Made by a program: the position numbers and the translations under genes. 56,158 nt of DNA from the NCBI GenBank assembly GCA_016183775.1, contig JACPDY010000149.1:1-56158 (forward strand), in the 5' to 3' direction. Of the stretch, positions 34,741 to 44,579 are shown one piece after another. This DNA is from Bacteroidota bacterium (GTDB lineage: Bacteria; Bacteroidota; Bacteroidia; JABDFU01). Within the stretch, counting starts at the first letter, position 1. Each line of letters opens with the position of its first letter. Below the pieces are notes generated by a model. That model was not told the DNA's origin. It was given only the letters and a program-made list of their open reading frames with translations, and did not search any database.

Positions 34741-35892
34741 ATGAACCGAATTGTGAAATACGGTAGTAAGTGCGATATTTGTGTAAATATGCCAAAAGAT
34801 ACTATTGCTATAAACGCAGGTAATTATTCCATATACATTGGAAACGAAGCGATCAGCCGGCTTGGCGCTCACTTGAAGCAAAGCACCTATAAAAAATCAA
34901 AGTTTTTTATTCTTGTCGATCAGAATACTATCAGGCATTGCCTTCCCCTGCTTGTGGATCATGTTAAAGTCCTGAAAACTGCAGAGATCATTGAGGTGGA
35001 AAGCGGTGAACAGAATAAAAACATTGAAGTTTGCATTGAGTTGTGGAAAACACTTGGCGAATATAAGGCAAATCGCCGTTCGGTATTGATCAACCTTGGG
35101 GGTGGCGTTATTGGCGATATGGGCGGCTTTGTGGCATCCACATTTAAGCGCGGTATTGAGTTCATTAATATTCCCACTACCCTGCTTTCACAGGTTGATG
35201 CTTCAGTGGGTGGAAAAGTAGGCATTGACCTGAACCACCTGAAAAACGAGATCGGGGTATTTAACAACCCCTCAAATGTTATTGTATATCCTTATTTTCT
35301 TAAAACATTAAGTAAAAAAGAATACTTGTCGGGCTTCGCGGAAATCATTAAACACGCGTTAATCGCTGATGCCGCTTACTGGAAAGATGTAGCAAAGGCG
35401 CAATTAGGAGATGAAGACATCATATTAAACCTCATAAAACATTCTATCCAGATCAAATACGAGGTAGTTAAAAAGGACCCGCATGAAAAAGGTCTTCGTA
35501 AAATATTAAATTTTGGTCATACCATCGGACATGCATTTGAGAGCTATTTCCTGGAAAAGAATGAAACCACGCTATTACATGGCGAAGCTGTAGCGGCAGG
35601 GATGATATGCGAAGCATACCTTTCCTACAAAAAGAACAAGCTCAGTCATACCGAATTGGACGAAATAACGTCATTTATCTCTTCTTTATACAAACAGGTA
35701 TACTTTAAGAAGGAAGAAGAGATCCGGTTGATAGAATTAATGCAACATGATAAAAAAAACGAAGACAAAAATATTATCTTCACATTATTATCGCGGATAG
35801 GTAAAGCTGATATTAATAAAACCTGTTCCGTGGACCAGATACGGGATTCATTTAAATATTACCGCGAACAGTATAAGGCGCAGGATGTATAG
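34741..35892 (+). CDS. aroB: 3-dehydroquinate synthase
   Basis: A 383-residue protein. Motifs: ESGEQNKNIEVCIELW (part of the NAD/substrate site), NLGGGVIGDMGGFVASTFKRGIEFINIPTTLLSQVDASVGGKVGIDL, KNEIGVFNNP, GFAEIIKHALI and NFGHTIGHAFE (metal-binding His). It converts DAHP to 3-dehydroquinate, the second step of the shikimate pathway. The first 16 residues (MNRIVKYGSKCDICVN) may not be translated; MPKDTIAINAGNYSIYIG at 34789 looks like a more typical start. It overlaps aroA by 8 bases, so the pair is one operon. The DAHP-forming enzyme is at 50010-51023. Confidence 0.95.
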   Translation: MNRIVKYGSKCDICVNMPKDTIAINAGNYSIYIGNEAISRLGAHLKQSTYKKSKFFILVDQNTIRHCLPLLVDHVKVLKTAEIIEVESGEQNKNIEVCIELWKTLGEYKANRRSVLINLGGGVIGDMGGFVASTFKRGIEFINIPTTLLSQVDASVGGKVGIDLNHLKNEIGVFNNPSNVIVYPYFLKTLSKKEYLSGFAEIIKHALIADAAYWKDVAKAQLGDEDIILNLIKHSIQIKYEVVKKDPHEKGLRKILNFGHTIGHAFESYFLEKNETTLLHGEAVAAGMICEAYLSYKKNKLSHTELDEITSFISSLYKQVYFKKEEEIRLIELMQHDKKNEDKNIIFTLLSRIGKADINKTCSVDQIRDSFKYYREQYKAQDV

Positions 35893-37156
35893 GCTAACGA
35901 AACCAAAGAAGGACCTGAAAGGGGTAATCAGGCTCACCGCTTCAAAAAGCGAGAGCAACAGGGCGCTTATTATCCAGGCCCTGAGCCAGAATCCTATTCA
36001 ACTTAATAATTTAGCTGACGCAAAAGATACTCAGACGCTAATAAATATTCTCCAAAAGGACAAAACTGATTTTAAAGAAGGCGTTCAATACGATGTGGGG
36101 CCCGCAGGAACTACCATGCGTTTTTTAACCGCCTACTTCGCTACCAGGCCCGGTACACGTATTCTTACAGGCAGCGAACGCATGAAGCAGCGCCCGATCA
36201 AGCCTTTGGTTGATGTATTGAATCAACTGGGCGCCGACATAACTTATCTTGAAAAAAAAGGATTTCCTCCTTTAAAGATCAAAGGCAAAATACTTACCCG
36301 CAATGAAGCTGAGATAGACGGAAGTATGAGCAGCCAGTTTACTACAGCTTTGCTGCTTATAAGTCCCCAATTATTTAACGGACTTGTTCTCCGTTTCAAA
36401 AGCGAAGTAACCTCACCAGCGTATATTAAAATGACATTAAAAATGATGGAACATTTTAATGTTAACGGCATTTGGAATGGTGATACGATTACAGTAAGCA
36501 ATCAGCAATATAAAACAGATAACGCTGAACCCTATTCGATAGAAGCGGATTGGAGCGCGGCCTCTTACTGGTATTCCATGGCGGCCATGGCCACAGAGGT
36601 TGACCTGAGGATCATGGGTCTTAAAAATGACAGCCTGCAGGGCGACAGTATTGTAAAAGACCTGTACACTCTGCTTGGAGTTAAAACTGAATTTATTGAA
36701 GGTGGAATTCATCTGACAAAAAGTAAACCGGTTGTACAAGCCCTGGGATTCGACTTTTCCGATTGTCCCGATATTGCTCAAACAGTTGCAGTTACAGCAG
36801 CGGGGTTAAGGATACCTATCCTGCTAAATGGATTACACACATTGAAGATCAAAGAAACCGACCGTATTTCCGCCGTGATCGCGGAGTTGAACAAATTCGG
36901 CATTGACGCACATGAAACCTTTCCGAATACCATTGAAATAAAAGAATACAGATCACCATCCATTCAGCCTCAGTTCTTTGTTCATACGTACGATGATCAC
37001 CGCATGGCCATGTGCTTTGCGCCACTGGCAATGGTATATGATAATATTATTATTGAACATCCTGAAGTTGTAGACAAATCCTATCCCGGTTTCTGGGAAG
37101 ACCTACGAAAGCTGAAATTTATTGTGGAGAAGGTGAACATAACCTCACATATCTGA
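35885..37156 (+). CDS. aroA: 3-phosphoshikimate 1-carboxyvinyltransferase (EPSP synthase)
   Basis: A 423-residue protein. Conserved regions: KSESNRALIIQALS, VGPAGTTMRFLTAYFATRPG, LTGSERMKQRPIKPLVDVLNQLGA, DGSMSSQFTTALLL, ADWSAASYWYSMAAMA and DDHRMAMCFAPLA. It joins PEP to shikimate 3-phosphate to make EPSP, the sixth step of the shikimate pathway. It overlaps aroB. The loop GPAGTT is the site where many class I enzymes have GNAGTA; the family assignment holds but herbicide sensitivity class cannot be judged from it alone. Confidence 0.94.
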   Translation: MYRLTKPKKDLKGVIRLTASKSESNRALIIQALSQNPIQLNNLADAKDTQTLINILQKDKTDFKEGVQYDVGPAGTTMRFLTAYFATRPGTRILTGSERMKQRPIKPLVDVLNQLGADITYLEKKGFPPLKIKGKILTRNEAEIDGSMSSQFTTALLLISPQLFNGLVLRFKSEVTSPAYIKMTLKMMEHFNVNGIWNGDTITVSNQQYKTDNAEPYSIEADWSAASYWYSMAAMATEVDLRIMGLKNDSLQGDSIVKDLYTLLGVKTEFIEGGIHLTKSKPVVQALGFDFSDCPDIAQTVAVTAAGLRIPILLNGLHTLKIKETDRISAVIAELNKFGIDAHETFPNTIEIKEYRSPSIQPQFFVHTYDDHRMAMCFAPLAMVYDNIIIEHPEVVDKSYPGFWEDLRKLKFIVEKVNITSHI

Positions 37157-37162
37157 AGATTT

Positions 37163-37747
37163 TCACTTCACAAATCGCTTAAACAAATAATAGATCACAA
37201 TAAATCCGATCAATGAAGCGATCAGCCAATACACCATTTGTGTTTGGCTGGGATGGATAAGCTCGCGTTTTATTTGTATCGCTTTGGTCGGATCGTTCTC
37301 AGCAAAAGGCTTTGTGCCAAAATTGGTTTTCAGAAAATCAATCTCATCAACGTATCGAATGCCATTTGTTGCCACATAATAATCACTCGCTTCGTCAGCG
37401 AAGTATTTACGGCTGCGGCTGCAGACATTCACTTCAAGTTTCCCGAAACTTACATATTCCGCATAGATCAGCCATTCTTCACCTGCATTCATTTTCATCT
37501 CACAGGAGGTTTTGTTGTTATAATAAACCGCGGTAGCCGCACTTAAATTTCCTTTAAACACATCCTGTATAGTAAACCAGATATTATCTTTATCCTCTTT
37601 TATTGAAACAGAATCTACACGACCTTTAAAGATCGCATCGTATTGTTTTATACTCTCAGGAGATAGTCTTGTAATAGGCGGGCAATCGCAGGAATAACTG
37701 TAAAGTGTTAATAAAATTGCTATAATAAAGAATAAAGCTCTTTCCAT
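37163..37747 (-). CDS. Membrane-anchored TIMP/netrin-like (NTR fold) protein
   Basis: A 194-residue protein. The signal peptide (ALFFIIAILLTLYSYS) is followed at once by CDCPPI, the Cys-x-Cys start of tissue-inhibitor-of-metalloproteinase-like domains. YDAIFKGRVDSV and TIQDVFKGNLSAATAVYYNN follow the NTR pattern, with TSCEM and VNVCSRSR giving further Cys. A single C-terminal membrane segment (MVYWLIASLIGFIVIYYLF) anchors it. Bacterial TIMP-like proteins are widespread but uncharacterised; animal ones inhibit metalloproteases through the N-terminal Cys. A periplasmic role is likely. The gene lies between the aroBA operon end (convergent) and a palindromic element. Confidence 0.65.
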   Translation of the reverse strand: MERALFFIIAILLTLYSYSCDCPPITRLSPESIKQYDAIFKGRVDSVSIKEDKDNIWFTIQDVFKGNLSAATAVYYNNKTSCEMKMNAGEEWLIYAEYVSFGKLEVNVCSRSRKYFADEASDYYVATNGIRYVDEIDFLKTNFGTKPFAENDPTKAIQIKRELIHPSQTQMVYWLIASLIGFIVIYYLFKRFVK

Positions 37748-37749
37748 TA

Positions 37750-37890
37750 GGAATTATTGAATTCTAAACAGCCCAATATTACAAAATAAATTTGCCACTA
37801 AATCACTAAAGCACAAAAGCCCACGAAAAGATTTGGTGCAATTTGGAGCTTTTGTGTTTTGGTGGCAAAAAAGCAGAATTCAACAATTCT
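37750..37890. repeat. MITE-like nested inverted repeat, 141 bp
   Basis: The ends GGAATTATTGAATTCT (37750-37765) and AGAATTCAACAATTCT (37875-37890) match as an inverted repeat at 15 of 16 positions. Inside, TTTGCCAC (37791-37798) pairs with GTGGCAAA (37862-37869), and CACAAAAGC (37812-37820) with GCTTTTGTG (37848-37856). It could act as terminator for hutH or be a non-autonomous mobile element. Confidence 0.55.
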
Positions 37891-37897
37891 AATCGCA

Positions 37898-39400
37898 TTA
37901 ATTTTTTAGGGGAAGAGAATTCTCCTTTATAAAACGTATGCTTCTTTCAAGTTCAGGACTCATAAATTTATCCTCGTTCACAAAAGGAACATGTTTACGA
38001 AAGTTTGATATTATTTTTTCAAGCTTTGGAGAAGTTTTTTTAGGCCTTCTTAATTCCAAAGCCTGAGCCGCTGTAAATAATTCAATTGCCAATACACGGT
38101 ATACATTTTCAACTACTTTATAACATTTGGTAGCCGCGTTGGCGCCCATACTTACATGATCCTCCTGTCCGTTACTTGAAACAATTGAATCAACAGAAGC
38201 AGGAGTGCAGAGCTGTTTATTCTGACTTACTATTGACGCAGCGGTATACTGTGGTATCATAAAGCCGGAATTTAAACCCGGATTTGATACCAAAAATGCG
38301 GGAAGATCACGCTGCCCGGAAATTAACTGATAGGTGCGTCGTTCGGAGATACTTGCAAATTCAGACAAAGCGATAGCCAGAAAATCCAATGACAAAGCCA
38401 ATGGCTGCCCATGAAAATTTCCTGCGGATATGATCCTGTCTTCAGCAGGAAAAATTGTCGGGTTATCGGTCACCGAATTTATTTCAACTTCAAAAACACC
38501 GGCAACATATTGTATGGTGTCACGTGACGCTCCATGTACCTGCGGGATGCAGCGGAATGAATATGGATCCTGGACGTGTGCTTTTTTTGTTTTGATCAGC
38601 TCGCTGCCTTCCAGTAAATCACTGATATTTTTTGCCACAAACAATTGTCCTTTATGCGGACGGATCTCATGTGTAAGCTTATGAAAAGGTTCGGGACGAC
38701 CGCCGAACGCGTCGATTGAAATAGCACCAATCACATCAGCCCAATTGCCAATACGCTGCGCGTGCATTAAGCACCAGGTTGAGTAGGCATTCATAAACTG
38801 CGTTCCGTTCAGTAAAGCAAGCGCTTCTTTGGACTTAAACTTTAATGGTTTTAAACCAAGCGACTTAAGTACATTAGCAGACTCTTGCTTTTTACCTTTG
38901 TAATAGACCTCACCCATGCCTACCAGAGGTAATGACAAATGAGCGAGTGGAGCAAGATCGCCTGACGCACCTAATGAACCCTGTTGATATATTACAGGCA
39001 ACACATCATTATTGTAAAGATCGATGAGACGCTGAACAGTTTCCACCTGCACACCTGAATGACCATAACTTAATCCCTGTATTTTAAGAAGCATCATCAG
39101 CTTCACAATTTCAGAAGGAACCTCCTCCCCTACTCCGCAGGCATGCGAAAGCACAAGATTATTCTGCAGCTTTTCAAGATCATTCTCGGAAATTGACCTG
39201 TTGTACAGCGCTCCAAAACCGGTGTTTATGCCATAAATAGGTTCTTTATTCTTCTTTAACTTTTTATCAAGGTATGCCCGGCAATCGTTGATCTTCTTCC
39301 TGGATGCGGGTGAGAGCCTCAACAAATAATTGTTTTTAATAATTGTTTCGAGTATGTCAAAATCAAGCTGGTTTGAAGATATTGTATGTGTCTTAGCCAT
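37898..39400 (-). CDS. hutH: Histidine ammonia-lyase (aromatic amino acid lyase)
   Basis: A 500-residue protein. The MIO prosthetic group forms from Ala-Ser-Gly in GSLGASGDLAPLAHLSLPLVG, which is present. YGINTGFGAL, NGTQFMNAY, SAGNFHGQPLALSLDFLAIALSEF and VEINSVTDNPTIF are other conserved active-site regions. It removes ammonia from histidine to give urocanate; related enzymes act on phenylalanine or tyrosine, and the sequence does not exclude those. No other hut gene (hutU, hutI) is in the window, so it is an orphan here. It is separated from the gene for NDH-2 by no gap (adjacent stop and start within one base), so they may be co-transcribed. Confidence 0.9.
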   Translation of the reverse strand: MAKTHTISSNQLDFDILETIIKNNYLLRLSPASRKKINDCRAYLDKKLKKNKEPIYGINTGFGALYNRSISENDLEKLQNNLVLSHACGVGEEVPSEIVKLMMLLKIQGLSYGHSGVQVETVQRLIDLYNNDVLPVIYQQGSLGASGDLAPLAHLSLPLVGMGEVYYKGKKQESANVLKSLGLKPLKFKSKEALALLNGTQFMNAYSTWCLMHAQRIGNWADVIGAISIDAFGGRPEPFHKLTHEIRPHKGQLFVAKNISDLLEGSELIKTKKAHVQDPYSFRCIPQVHGASRDTIQYVAGVFEVEINSVTDNPTIFPAEDRIISAGNFHGQPLALSLDFLAIALSEFASISERRTYQLISGQRDLPAFLVSNPGLNSGFMIPQYTAASIVSQNKQLCTPASVDSIVSSNGQEDHVSMGANAATKCYKVVENVYRVLAIELFTAAQALELRRPKKTSPKLEKIISNFRKHVPFVNEDKFMSPELERSIRFIKENSLPLKN

Positions 39401-40675
39401 TTATTTTATTTTGGGTTTTATGATCAATCGCAACGACTGATCGTACGTAATATAATTCCAACACCAATTTAAAAAAATAAATATACGATTCTTAACTCCA
39501 ACAATAGACATGAGATGAACCAACAGCCAAAATACCCATGCAAAAAAACCCTGGAATTTAAAACCAGGCAAGTCAGCTACCGCAAGGTTCCTCCCTACCG
39601 TAGCCATGGAGCCTAAATTCCTGTAACTATATTCCTGCATCTTCTCTCCTTTGGTCATTCTCAATATATTTTTTGCGAGCAGTCCCGCCTGCTGGATGGC
39701 AGGTTGAGCCATTTGGGGATGTCCCTTTGGGTATCGATCTTCAGTCATCAATGCAATATCTCCCAATGCAAAAATATTGGTATATCCTTCAACCTGATTA
39801 AACCTGTTCACTTTAAAACGATTTGCCGGGCTCCAGGCTTCCGCCTGAATACCCTCAATGAAATTTCCTTTCACACCCGCTGCCCAGATAAGCGTTGATG
39901 AACGGATCGTACCATCTGTAAGAACAATACGTTTGCCATCATAATCCTTAACAATCGTTGATGTTTTAACGATCACACCCATTTTTTCAAGATATGAATG
40001 GGCTTTTGCCGAAGCCTCATCCGACATCGCATTCAACAGCCTGGGCGAACCTTCGAGCAAGTAAATTTTCATCCGATCAAAATCCAGTTCGGGATAATCT
40101 TTCGGAAGGACATGCCTTTTCATTTCTGCCAGTGCGCCGGCTAACTCCACACCGGTAGCCCCTCCACCTGCCAGAACAATATTCATAAGGCTCTCCATCT
40201 CATCGGGAAAAACAGCACTTAATGCATCTTCAAAATTCTGAAGTATACGGTTACGCAATCCCAATGCTTCCGAGGTAGATTTCATTGGCAAAGCCTTTGA
40301 AGCGATATTGGTGTTTCCGAAGTAATTAGTATCGGCTCCTGTGGCAATCACTAAAAAATCATATTGCAATTCACCTGTATTTGTAATAATCGTACGGGCA
40401 GAGGTATTCACCTTTTGCAATTCAGCGATGCGGATATGTACATGAGCCTGCTTCTGAAATATTTTGCGAAGCGGGAATGAGATTGAACTGGGTTCCAGTC
40501 CTGCAGTAGCTACCTGGTAAAACAATGGCTGAAACTGATGGTAATTATTCTTATCAATGAGTACAACCTGAAAATCCTTCTTTGAAATGGTACGGGCCAA
40601 TTTCAGGCCGGCAAACCCTCCCCCGATTATTACCACACGTTTTTGAGGAGTATCAGGAATATTGGGGAGTTGCAT
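39401..40675 (-). CDS. NADH dehydrogenase, type II (NDH-2-like)
   Basis: A 424-residue FAD-dependent oxidoreductase. The first Rossmann site is VVIIGGGFAGLKLARTI and the second NIVLAGGGATGVELAGALAEM. NYHQFQPLFYQVATAGLEPSSI and VNRFNQVEGYTNIFALGDIALM are standard family regions. The C-terminal part is strongly hydrophobic (FFAWVFWLLVHLMSIVG, then FIFLNWCWNYITYD), matching the membrane-associating tail of NDH-2. It oxidises NADH and reduces quinone without pumping protons. Length is usual. Confidence 0.92.
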   Translation of the reverse strand: MQLPNIPDTPQKRVVIIGGGFAGLKLARTISKKDFQVVLIDKNNYHQFQPLFYQVATAGLEPSSISFPLRKIFQKQAHVHIRIAELQKVNTSARTIITNTGELQYDFLVIATGADTNYFGNTNIASKALPMKSTSEALGLRNRILQNFEDALSAVFPDEMESLMNIVLAGGGATGVELAGALAEMKRHVLPKDYPELDFDRMKIYLLEGSPRLLNAMSDEASAKAHSYLEKMGVIVKTSTIVKDYDGKRIVLTDGTIRSSTLIWAAGVKGNFIEGIQAEAWSPANRFKVNRFNQVEGYTNIFALGDIALMTEDRYPKGHPQMAQPAIQQAGLLAKNILRMTKGEKMQEYSYRNLGSMATVGRNLAVADLPGFKFQGFFAWVFWLLVHLMSIVGVKNRIFIFLNWCWNYITYDQSLRLIIKPKIK

Positions 40676-40731
40676 AACACCGGAATAAAAAAGATGTAAG
40701 GGGAAATAATCTATTTCAGAATTTTAATATT

Positions 40732-42192
40732 TTATTTTAAACGTTCGATAACCTGCCCGATCGTTAATTTTTCCTGTTCGCCGCTTTGCATATTTTTGAA
40801 AGTAAGCAAACCGCTTTGCATTTCATCTCCACCCACAACAACTACAAACGGAATTTGTTTTTTATTGGCATAATCGAACTGCTTTTTAATTTTCACTACA
40901 TCAGGGTAAAGCTCGGCATTAATACCTGCCGCACGAACCATTGACAGCAATGGCAAACAATAAGCTTGCTCAGCTTCAGCAAAATGCGCGAACATTAATT
41001 TGGTGGTGAATTTTGAGTAATCAATTTTATCGAACTTGTTCAACTCGGTTAGTACATCGAAAATACGATCGATACCAAATGAAATTCCAACTCCTGATAC
41101 ATTTGGCAGACCGAAAATACCTGTAAGGTCATCGTAACGGCCGCCGCCGCAAATGCTACTGGTTAAGGTTCCTTCGTTAGCCTTTATTTCGAAGATGGCG
41201 CCGGTATAGTAATTTAAGCCACGGGCAAGAGTTATATCGAGTTCGAGGTTTCTGGTTTCTGGTTTCTGGTTGTAAACGAAATTAAATATTGCTTCAATTT
41301 CTTCAATACCTTTTTTACCGATCTCAGAACCAACAAGAAGTTGTTTAAGGAGATTCAGTTTTTCGACTTTGTTGCCTTTAAATGTAATGAGGGGCTGTAA
41401 CTGTTGAATAGCCGCAGCAGAGATACCTTTTTCATGCAGCTCCTTGTTTACACCATCAACCCCGATCTTGTCCAACTTATCAATAGCCACAGTTATGTCA
41501 ACTATCTTTTCTTTTTCACCAATAACTTCTGCAATACCTGCTAATATTTTACGGTTATTTATTTTTATGGTTACAGGAATATCGAGTTTTGTAAAAACTT
41601 CATCTATGAGTTGCACCAACTCTACCTCATTCAACAATGAATTACTACCAATCACATCCGCATCACACTGGTAAAACTCGCGATAGCGGCCTTTTTGCGG
41701 CCTGTCAGCACGCCAAACGGGCTGCATCTGGTAGCGTTTAAACGGGAATGTTATTTCGTATTGGTGTTGAACTACGTAACGGGCGAAGGGAACAGTGAGG
41801 TCGTAACGAAGAGCCTTTTCTGAAATTGATTTAACAAATAGTCTATTCTGTAAGATACTTTTTCTTTTTATTTCTTCAGATGTTAACTCACCATGCTTTT
41901 CTTTATCCATAATAGCAATCGATTCGTTTTCAACATCTTCATCCAAACTGGCGAAAGTTGATTTATATTTTTCGTACGAATCACCACTATCCAATATCTT
42001 AAATATCAACCTATCCCCTTCCTCCCCATACTTACCCATCAAAGTCTCCATATTTTCCATCGCAGGTGTTTCAATAGGCAAATAGCCATAACGCTGGAAC
42101 ACAGTGCGTATAGTATCGAAAATATAATTACGCCTCACCATTTCGGTGGGAGAAAAATCACGGGTGCCTTTTGGGGTGCTGGGTTTCATCAA
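40732..42192 (-). CDS. hisS: Histidyl-tRNA synthetase
   Basis: A 486-residue class II synthetase, longer than the usual 450-460 for the phylum. Class II motif regions are [62 protein letters not shown] and [15 protein letters not shown], followed by [23 protein letters not shown] and the anticodon-binding domain ([13 protein letters not shown]). An extra stretch (about residues 80-120, [22 protein letters not shown]) lies before LRYDLT. A second extra stretch, QKPETRN before [10 protein letters not shown], comes from three heptad repeats (41247-41267) kept in frame. M2 (MKPSTPKG) may be the true start. Confidence 0.95.
   Translation of the reverse strand: MMKPSTPKGTRDFSPTEMVRRNYIFDTIRTVFQRYGYLPIETPAMENMETLMGKYGEEGDRLIFKILDSGDSYEKYKSTFASLDEDVENESIAIMDKEKHGELTSEEIKRKSILQNRLFVKSISEKALRYDLTVPFARYVVQHQYEITFPFKRYQMQPVWRADRPQKGRYREFYQCDADVIGSNSLLNEVELVQLIDEVFTKLDIPVTIKINNRKILAGIAEVIGEKEKIVDITVAIDKLDKIGVDGVNKELHEKGISAAAIQQLQPLITFKGNKVEKLNLLKQLLVGSEIGKKGIEEIEAIFNFVYNQKPETRNLELDITLARGLNYYTGAIFEIKANEGTLTSSICGGGRYDDLTGIFGLPNVSGVGISFGIDRIFDVLTELNKFDKIDYSKFTTKLMFAHFAEAEQAYCLPLLSMVRAAGINAELYPDVVKIKKQFDYANKKQIPFVVVVGGDEMQSGLLTFKNMQSGEQEKLTIGQVIERLK
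41247..41270. repeat. Heptanucleotide tandem repeat inside hisS
   Basis: GGTTTCT is repeated exactly three times (41247-41253, 41254-41260, 41261-41267) followed by GGT. On the coding strand it reads as NQKPETRN. Reading continues normally either side. Confidence 0.8.
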
Positions 42193-42247
42193 TAACCTCT
42201 TTTATGATCGACTTGAGGCACCAAATTGGCACCACAAGAATCTTCTT

Positions 42248-42907
42248 TTATTTTTTAATAAAATCGCCCGACCAATCACTTGCACTCAACGAGTAGGTGC
42301 CAGGCTTTAATTTAGTAATGTTAATAGAATCATTCTCTCCTCTTAAAACGGATTTCCCGTTTTTATCAAACACCCTATAAACCAATGAAGATGGAAGAAT
42401 AACAAAATTATTTGCCACTATATAAAACTGCTTTTCGACATACTTTTGTGTTGAGAAAAAGATGAGCCGTTCTCGCTTATTTTCTGAGGGAAATCGTTTT
42501 GACAGAACAAGGGATGTTTCTGTGATGGAATTAACCATCCATTCACCTTTCATTAAAAGCACATCGTAATTTTCTTCAACAGAATCAGCCGGAACATTAA
42601 TGATAATATAGTTTTCTTTACTTCTCCATTTGGAGCTGAATGTCAGAAAGCCAAACTTGCCGTCCGAACTAAAACGAAAACTACCTGATAATGCTTTTGT
42701 CCCAATCCGTTCATAACTGTTTATTTTGTCAACGGTCTTTGTCACAAACCATTCTTTATCGCATAACATTTTAAGCACTTTGCTATCGACAGGGATCGTG
42801 CTTTTATTTTCAGCAGGAACAACAGCTCCCTGTTGACCAAAAAGAAAACCCGCCATTACAACAAACTGAATAAAAAGCAAGCGTCGGAATGAGATCATTT
42901 TATACAA
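42248..42907 (-). CDS. Secreted or periplasmic protein of unknown function
   Basis: A 219-residue protein with a signal peptide (MYKMISFRRLLFIQFVVMAGFLFGQQ) and a beta-rich body: KEWFVTKTVDKINSYERIG, SFRFSSDGKFGFLTFS and GEWMVNSITETSLVLSKRF, a pattern close to lipocalin-like or META-like domains that estimate residues after signal cleavage. The end (SVLRGENDSINITKLKPGTYSLSASDWSGDFIKK) resembles a T9SS-like or Por-type final beta domain, but without a clear YPNPF motif. The gene overlaps the ettA stop by 8 bases. No function can be named. Confidence 0.6.
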   Translation of the reverse strand: MYKMISFRRLLFIQFVVMAGFLFGQQGAVVPAENKSTIPVDSKVLKMLCDKEWFVTKTVDKINSYERIGTKALSGSFRFSSDGKFGFLTFSSKWRSKENYIIINVPADSVEENYDVLLMKGEWMVNSITETSLVLSKRFPSENKRERLIFFSTQKYVEKQFYIVANNFVILPSSLVYRVFDKNGKSVLRGENDSINITKLKPGTYSLSASDWSGDFIKK

Positions 42908-44579
42908 CCAGTTTCTTATACCTAACCCGTTTCGGTTCTAAATTACCTAATCGTTTCTTTTTGTTCTCTTCATACTCAGTATAACTTCCTTCAAACCAAT
43001 AAACGGTCGAATCGCCTTCAAAGGCAAGGATATGCGTACACACACGGTCAAGGAACCAGCGATCGTGGGAAATAATTACCGCGCAACCGGCAAAGTTTTC
43101 CAGCGCTTCTTCCAGCGCGCGAAGGGTATTTACATCGAGATCGTTGGTCGGTTCATCCAGCAACAAAACGTTGCCTTCACTTTTCAATGCTATGGCTAAG
43201 TGCAATCGATTGCGTTCACCGCCCGAAAGCACACCGGCCTTTTTCCCCTGATCCGGTCCGTTGAAATTGAAACGGGAAATATAAGCGCGTGAATTAAGCG
43301 GTCTCCCTCCTATCTGAATAATTTCATTTCCACCGGAAAGTATCTCGTACACTGTTTTATTGGGATCAATTTCACTGTGGCTTTGATCTACATATCCGAT
43401 CTTAACGGTTGGCCCTACTTTAAACTCTCCTTTATCCGGCTTTTCCTGTCCCATGATCATCCGGAAAATAGTAGTTTTACCGGCTCCGTTCGGACCAATG
43501 ATACCAACTATACCTGCAGGAGGAAGTTTAAACGTCAAATTATCGTACAATAATTTATCGCCAAACGCTTTTGATACGCTGACAGCTTCAATAACCTCAT
43601 TTCCCAGGCGCGGACCATTCGGAATAAATATTTCCAGGTTCTCTTCTTTTGTTTTCACATCCTCACCCAGCATTTTCTCATAATTCTGTAAACGCGCCTT
43701 TTGTTTAGCCTGACGACCTTTAGCGCCCTGACGCACCCAATCCAACTCACGTAATAATGTTTTCTGACGCTTACTTTCTGTTTTTTCTTCCTGCGCTAAT
43801 CGTTTTTGTTTTTGATCCAGCCATTCAGAGTAATTGCCTTTCCATGGAATGCCTTCACCCCTGTCCAACTCTAATATCCAGCCTGCTACGTTATCCAGGA
43901 AATAACGATCGTGGGTAACTGCCAATACAGTTCCCTTATAATTTTTCAGGTGCTGCTCCAGCCAATCAACCGACTCGGCATCCAAATGGTTGGTAGGCTC
44001 ATCGAGCAACAGTATATCGGGTTCCTGTATCATTAAACGACAAAGGGCGATACGCCTGCGTTCACCACCTGACAGGTTTTTTATCGGCGCATCGCTGGGC
44101 GGACAGCGCAAAGCTTCCATTGCCTGTTCAAGGCGGTTATCAAGGTTCCAAAGGTCGTACTGTTCGATCTGGTCATTTAAACGGGCTTGCTTTTCGATGA
44201 GCTTGGCCATAGCATCATCACTCATGGGTTCAGCGAACTTATTGTTCACCTCCTCATATTCTTTCAGAATATTAACGAACTGAGCGGCGCCTTCACGTAC
44301 AATTTCAATAACTGTTTTGCTTTCATCCAGCCTGGGCTCCTGTTCAAGATATCCGATTGAGTAGCCGGGAGATGCATGCAGCTCACCCTGGAAATTTTTC
44401 TCAATCCCCGCGATGATCTTCATCAACGTTGATTTTCCGGAACCGTTCAATCCCAGGATACCGATCTTGGCACCATAATAGAACGATAAGTATATGTCTT
44501 TTAAAATGGTCTTCCCGGTATTCAGCGTTTTGCTGACATTCACCAGTGAAAAAATAATTTGTCTTCCTTCTTCTGCCAT
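42900..44579 (-). CDS. ettA: Energy-dependent translational throttle protein EttA (ABC-F)
   Basis: A 559-residue ABC-F protein with two ATPase domains and no membrane segments. Walker A sites are GLNGSGKST and GPNGAGKTT, and signatures are LSGGERRR and LSGGERNR. DEPTNHLD and DEPTNDLD are the Walker B/D-loop regions. The linker between domains carries the basic P-site tRNA-interaction motif (RQKTLLRELDWVRQGAKGRQAKQKARLQNYEKM). EttA binds the ribosomal E site and gates translation according to ATP/ADP. Length (555 in E. coli) matches well. It is followed on the same strand by the hypothetical gene at 42248. Confidence 0.95.
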   Translation of the reverse strand: MAEEGRQIIFSLVNVSKTLNTGKTILKDIYLSFYYGAKIGILGLNGSGKSTLMKIIAGIEKNFQGELHASPGYSIGYLEQEPRLDESKTVIEIVREGAAQFVNILKEYEEVNNKFAEPMSDDAMAKLIEKQARLNDQIEQYDLWNLDNRLEQAMEALRCPPSDAPIKNLSGGERRRIALCRLMIQEPDILLLDEPTNHLDAESVDWLEQHLKNYKGTVLAVTHDRYFLDNVAGWILELDRGEGIPWKGNYSEWLDQKQKRLAQEEKTESKRQKTLLRELDWVRQGAKGRQAKQKARLQNYEKMLGEDVKTKEENLEIFIPNGPRLGNEVIEAVSVSKAFGDKLLYDNLTFKLPPAGIVGIIGPNGAGKTTIFRMIMGQEKPDKGEFKVGPTVKIGYVDQSHSEIDPNKTVYEILSGGNEIIQIGGRPLNSRAYISRFNFNGPDQGKKAGVLSGGERNRLHLAIALKSEGNVLLLDEPTNDLDVNTLRALEEALENFAGCAVIISHDRWFLDRVCTHILAFEGDSTVYWFEGSYTEYEENKKKRLGNLEPKRVRYKKLVV

